A DNA stretch of 7,571 nt from contig JBFOMB010000108.1 in NCBI GenBank assembly GCA_040830545.1, positions 1-7,571 on the forward strand. Reading direction: 5' to 3'. The number at the start of each line of letters is the position of its first letter. The stretch's first letter is position 1. This stretch comes from HXMU1420-2 sp040830545. Its GTDB lineage: Bacteria > Pseudomonadota > Alphaproteobacteria > Rhodobacterales > Rhodobacteraceae. Below the pieces are notes generated by a model. That model had not been told where the DNA came from and searched no databases. It was given only the letters and a program-made list of their open reading frames with translations. Below are positions 6,585 through 7,571 of this stretch, one piece after another. Position numbers and translations under genes: made by a program.

Positions 6585-7298
6585 TCAGAGCCCCAGCCAA
6601 CCCGGCAAGTGACCAATATTGGGCAGCACCACATCTGCGTGTGGGCTCAGGTCTTCTGCCGTGGCCATACCGGTCAGAACGGCCGCGGTCGCCATTCCAG
6701 CGGCCCGCCCCGCCAGCAGATCATGAGTGCTGTCCCCCACCATCACGGCGCGGGACGGATCGACCTCAACCGCCGCGCAAAATGCCAGCAACTGTCCGGG
6801 GCCGGGTTTCGCGCCGTGCCCACTGTCAAACCCGGCGATAAAGTCGAACCGGTCTACCACCTGCGCCGCGCCCAGATGGGCCAGCGCCGGTGCCTCTGCA
6901 TCATTTGTGGCGACGCCGGTTTTCAGTCCCGCGTCGCGCAATTGATCCAGAAACGGAATCAGCGGGACGGCCTCCACCTGCGGCGCGGCAGCTGCCTCTT
7001 CGTTCAGCACATCCAGAATTGCCTCTGCGCTCAGTTCCGGCAAATGCGGGATCAACGCTTCGGTCACCTCACCCGGGGTGCCTGCAATCACGAAACTGCC
7101 GGGGTCGAAGCGATTGGTGGCCATGTCAAACCCAATAGCGGCCCCGATCTGGGTCGCGCGCGCGGTGTCCTCGCCCGTCATCCGCAACAGAAAGGATCGC
7201 GCCCAGGCTTCCCAAGTGGCAGCGAAATCAAAGAGTGTGCCATCCTTGTCAAACAGAACCGCGTCATAACGGATCGCGGCCGATTTTGTATCAGTCAT
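6585..7298 (-). CDS. HAD family hydrolase, phosphoglycolate phosphatase-like
   Basis: A 237-residue cytoplasmic haloacid dehalogenase-type phosphatase. All four motifs are intact: motif I FDKDGTLFD (16-24) with nucleophile Asp17 and acid/base Asp19; motif II GVATND (128-133) with Thr131; motif III lysine at Lys164 in GAKPG; motif IV MVGDSTHDL (186-194) with the metal-binding Asp189 and Asp193. The roughly 100 residues between motifs I and II form a helical C1-type cap, as in the Gph/beta-phosphoglucomutase subfamily. Gph-like activity on 2-phosphoglycolate or another small phosphate ester is the best guess, but substrate is set by the cap and cannot be assigned from motifs. It starts 1 nt after the stop of the DUF3572 gene (TGA, C, ATG) and has no clear Shine-Dalgarno of its own, so it is probably translated by coupling to that gene. 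Confidence 0.9.
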   Translation of the reverse strand: MTDTKSAAIRYDAVLFDKDGTLFDFAATWEAWARSFLLRMTGEDTARATQIGAAIGFDMATNRFDPGSFVIAGTPGEVTEALIPHLPELSAEAILDVLNEEAAAAPQVEAVPLIPFLDQLRDAGLKTGVATNDAEAPALAHLGAAQVVDRFDFIAGFDSGHGAKPGPGQLLAFCAAVEVDPSRAVMVGDSTHDLLAGRAAGMATAAVLTGMATAEDLSPHADVVLPNIGHLPGWLGL

Positions 7299-7299
7299 G

Positions 7300-7571
7300 T
7301 CAGGTCCAGTTCACCCGGTCTCCGCCGGGAAGTACGACCCGAGCCATCATCGGGTCTTCGTAGGCCAGCCCCTGCGTATCGCAAAAGGCCACGATCCAGG
7401 CGTCGTCCATCATCAGGAAATCCAAAACCGAGCCCAGAAACTCCGGTTCAGCCGCCCGCACGCGCAAATCTGCCTCGGAACTCCCGGTCGAGCCCAGGAA
7501 AACTGGCAGCAAATCCTCGTTGCCGACAAGCCAGGCCAGGGCCTGCAGCGCAATGGTTTCAGCTCTATCGG
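7300..7571 (-). CDS. DUF3572 family protein, N-terminus outside window
   Basis: A small acidic protein of unknown function. The frame is open to the right window edge, giving at least 90 codons whose first full ones read DRAETIALQALAWL; the TTG at 7512 is internal to the conserved region and is not the start. Further landmarks are LLPVFLGSTG, DLRVRAAEPEFLGSVLDFLM and the C-terminal LPGGDRVNWT. I recognise this from memory as DUF3572, a family found mainly in alphaproteobacteria and usually about 90-100 residues long, so only a few N-terminal residues should be missing. No signal peptide, membrane segment or catalytic motif is visible. It is the first visible gene of a tight pair with the HAD phosphatase. 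Confidence 0.85.
   Translation of the reverse strand, partial: DRAETIALQALAWLVGNEDLLPVFLGSTGSSEADLRVRAAEPEFLGSVLDFLMMDDAWIVAFCDTQGLAYEDPMMARVVLPGGDRVNWT

Overview
The window is about 7.6 kb of GC-rich, densely packed chromosomal DNA. Its gene families point to an alphaproteobacterium of the Rhodobacteraceae (Roseobacter group). The indications are a DUF3572 gene, a short single-domain TrmO, a non-pyrrolysine MttB homologue, a DmdB-like acyl-CoA ligase and an H-NOX/HNOBA-GGDEF pair. This is judged from recalled family resemblance; no search was run. I saw no tRNA, rRNA, insertion sequence, phage gene or CRISPR array.

Plus-strand block (1-3109): the 3' part of an acyl-CoA synthetase (class I adenylate-forming enzyme) enters from the left edge. 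After a 77-bp gap comes a single-pass membrane protein whose outer domain resembles an M48 metalloprotease that has lost its HEXXH zinc site. It is followed 3 nt later by trmO, a tRNA t6A37 methyltransferase, whose Shine-Dalgarno sequence lies inside the last codons of the membrane protein. trmO converges on the next block with only 23 bp between the stop codons.

Minus-strand block (7571-3133, read right to left): a partial DUF3572 gene, a HAD phosphatase 1 nt downstream, an MttB-family methyltransferase after 108 bp with a strong Shine-Dalgarno sequence, then after 129 bp an H-NOX gene that overlaps by 4 nt a HNOBA-GGDEF diguanylate cyclase. All five genes point the same way, and the two pairs at the ends are clearly coupled.

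The most interesting object is the H-NOX/cyclase pair. The fold-level landmarks of H-NOX are present, but the residue aligned with the axial heme histidine is proline and the YxSxR heme-propionate motif is absent. The cyclase keeps its GGDEF active site and its inhibitory RxxD site. The pair therefore looks like a c-di-GMP switch built on an H-NOX fold that probably does not bind heme in the usual way. A second degenerate protein, the M48-like membrane protein, lies a short distance away in the other block.
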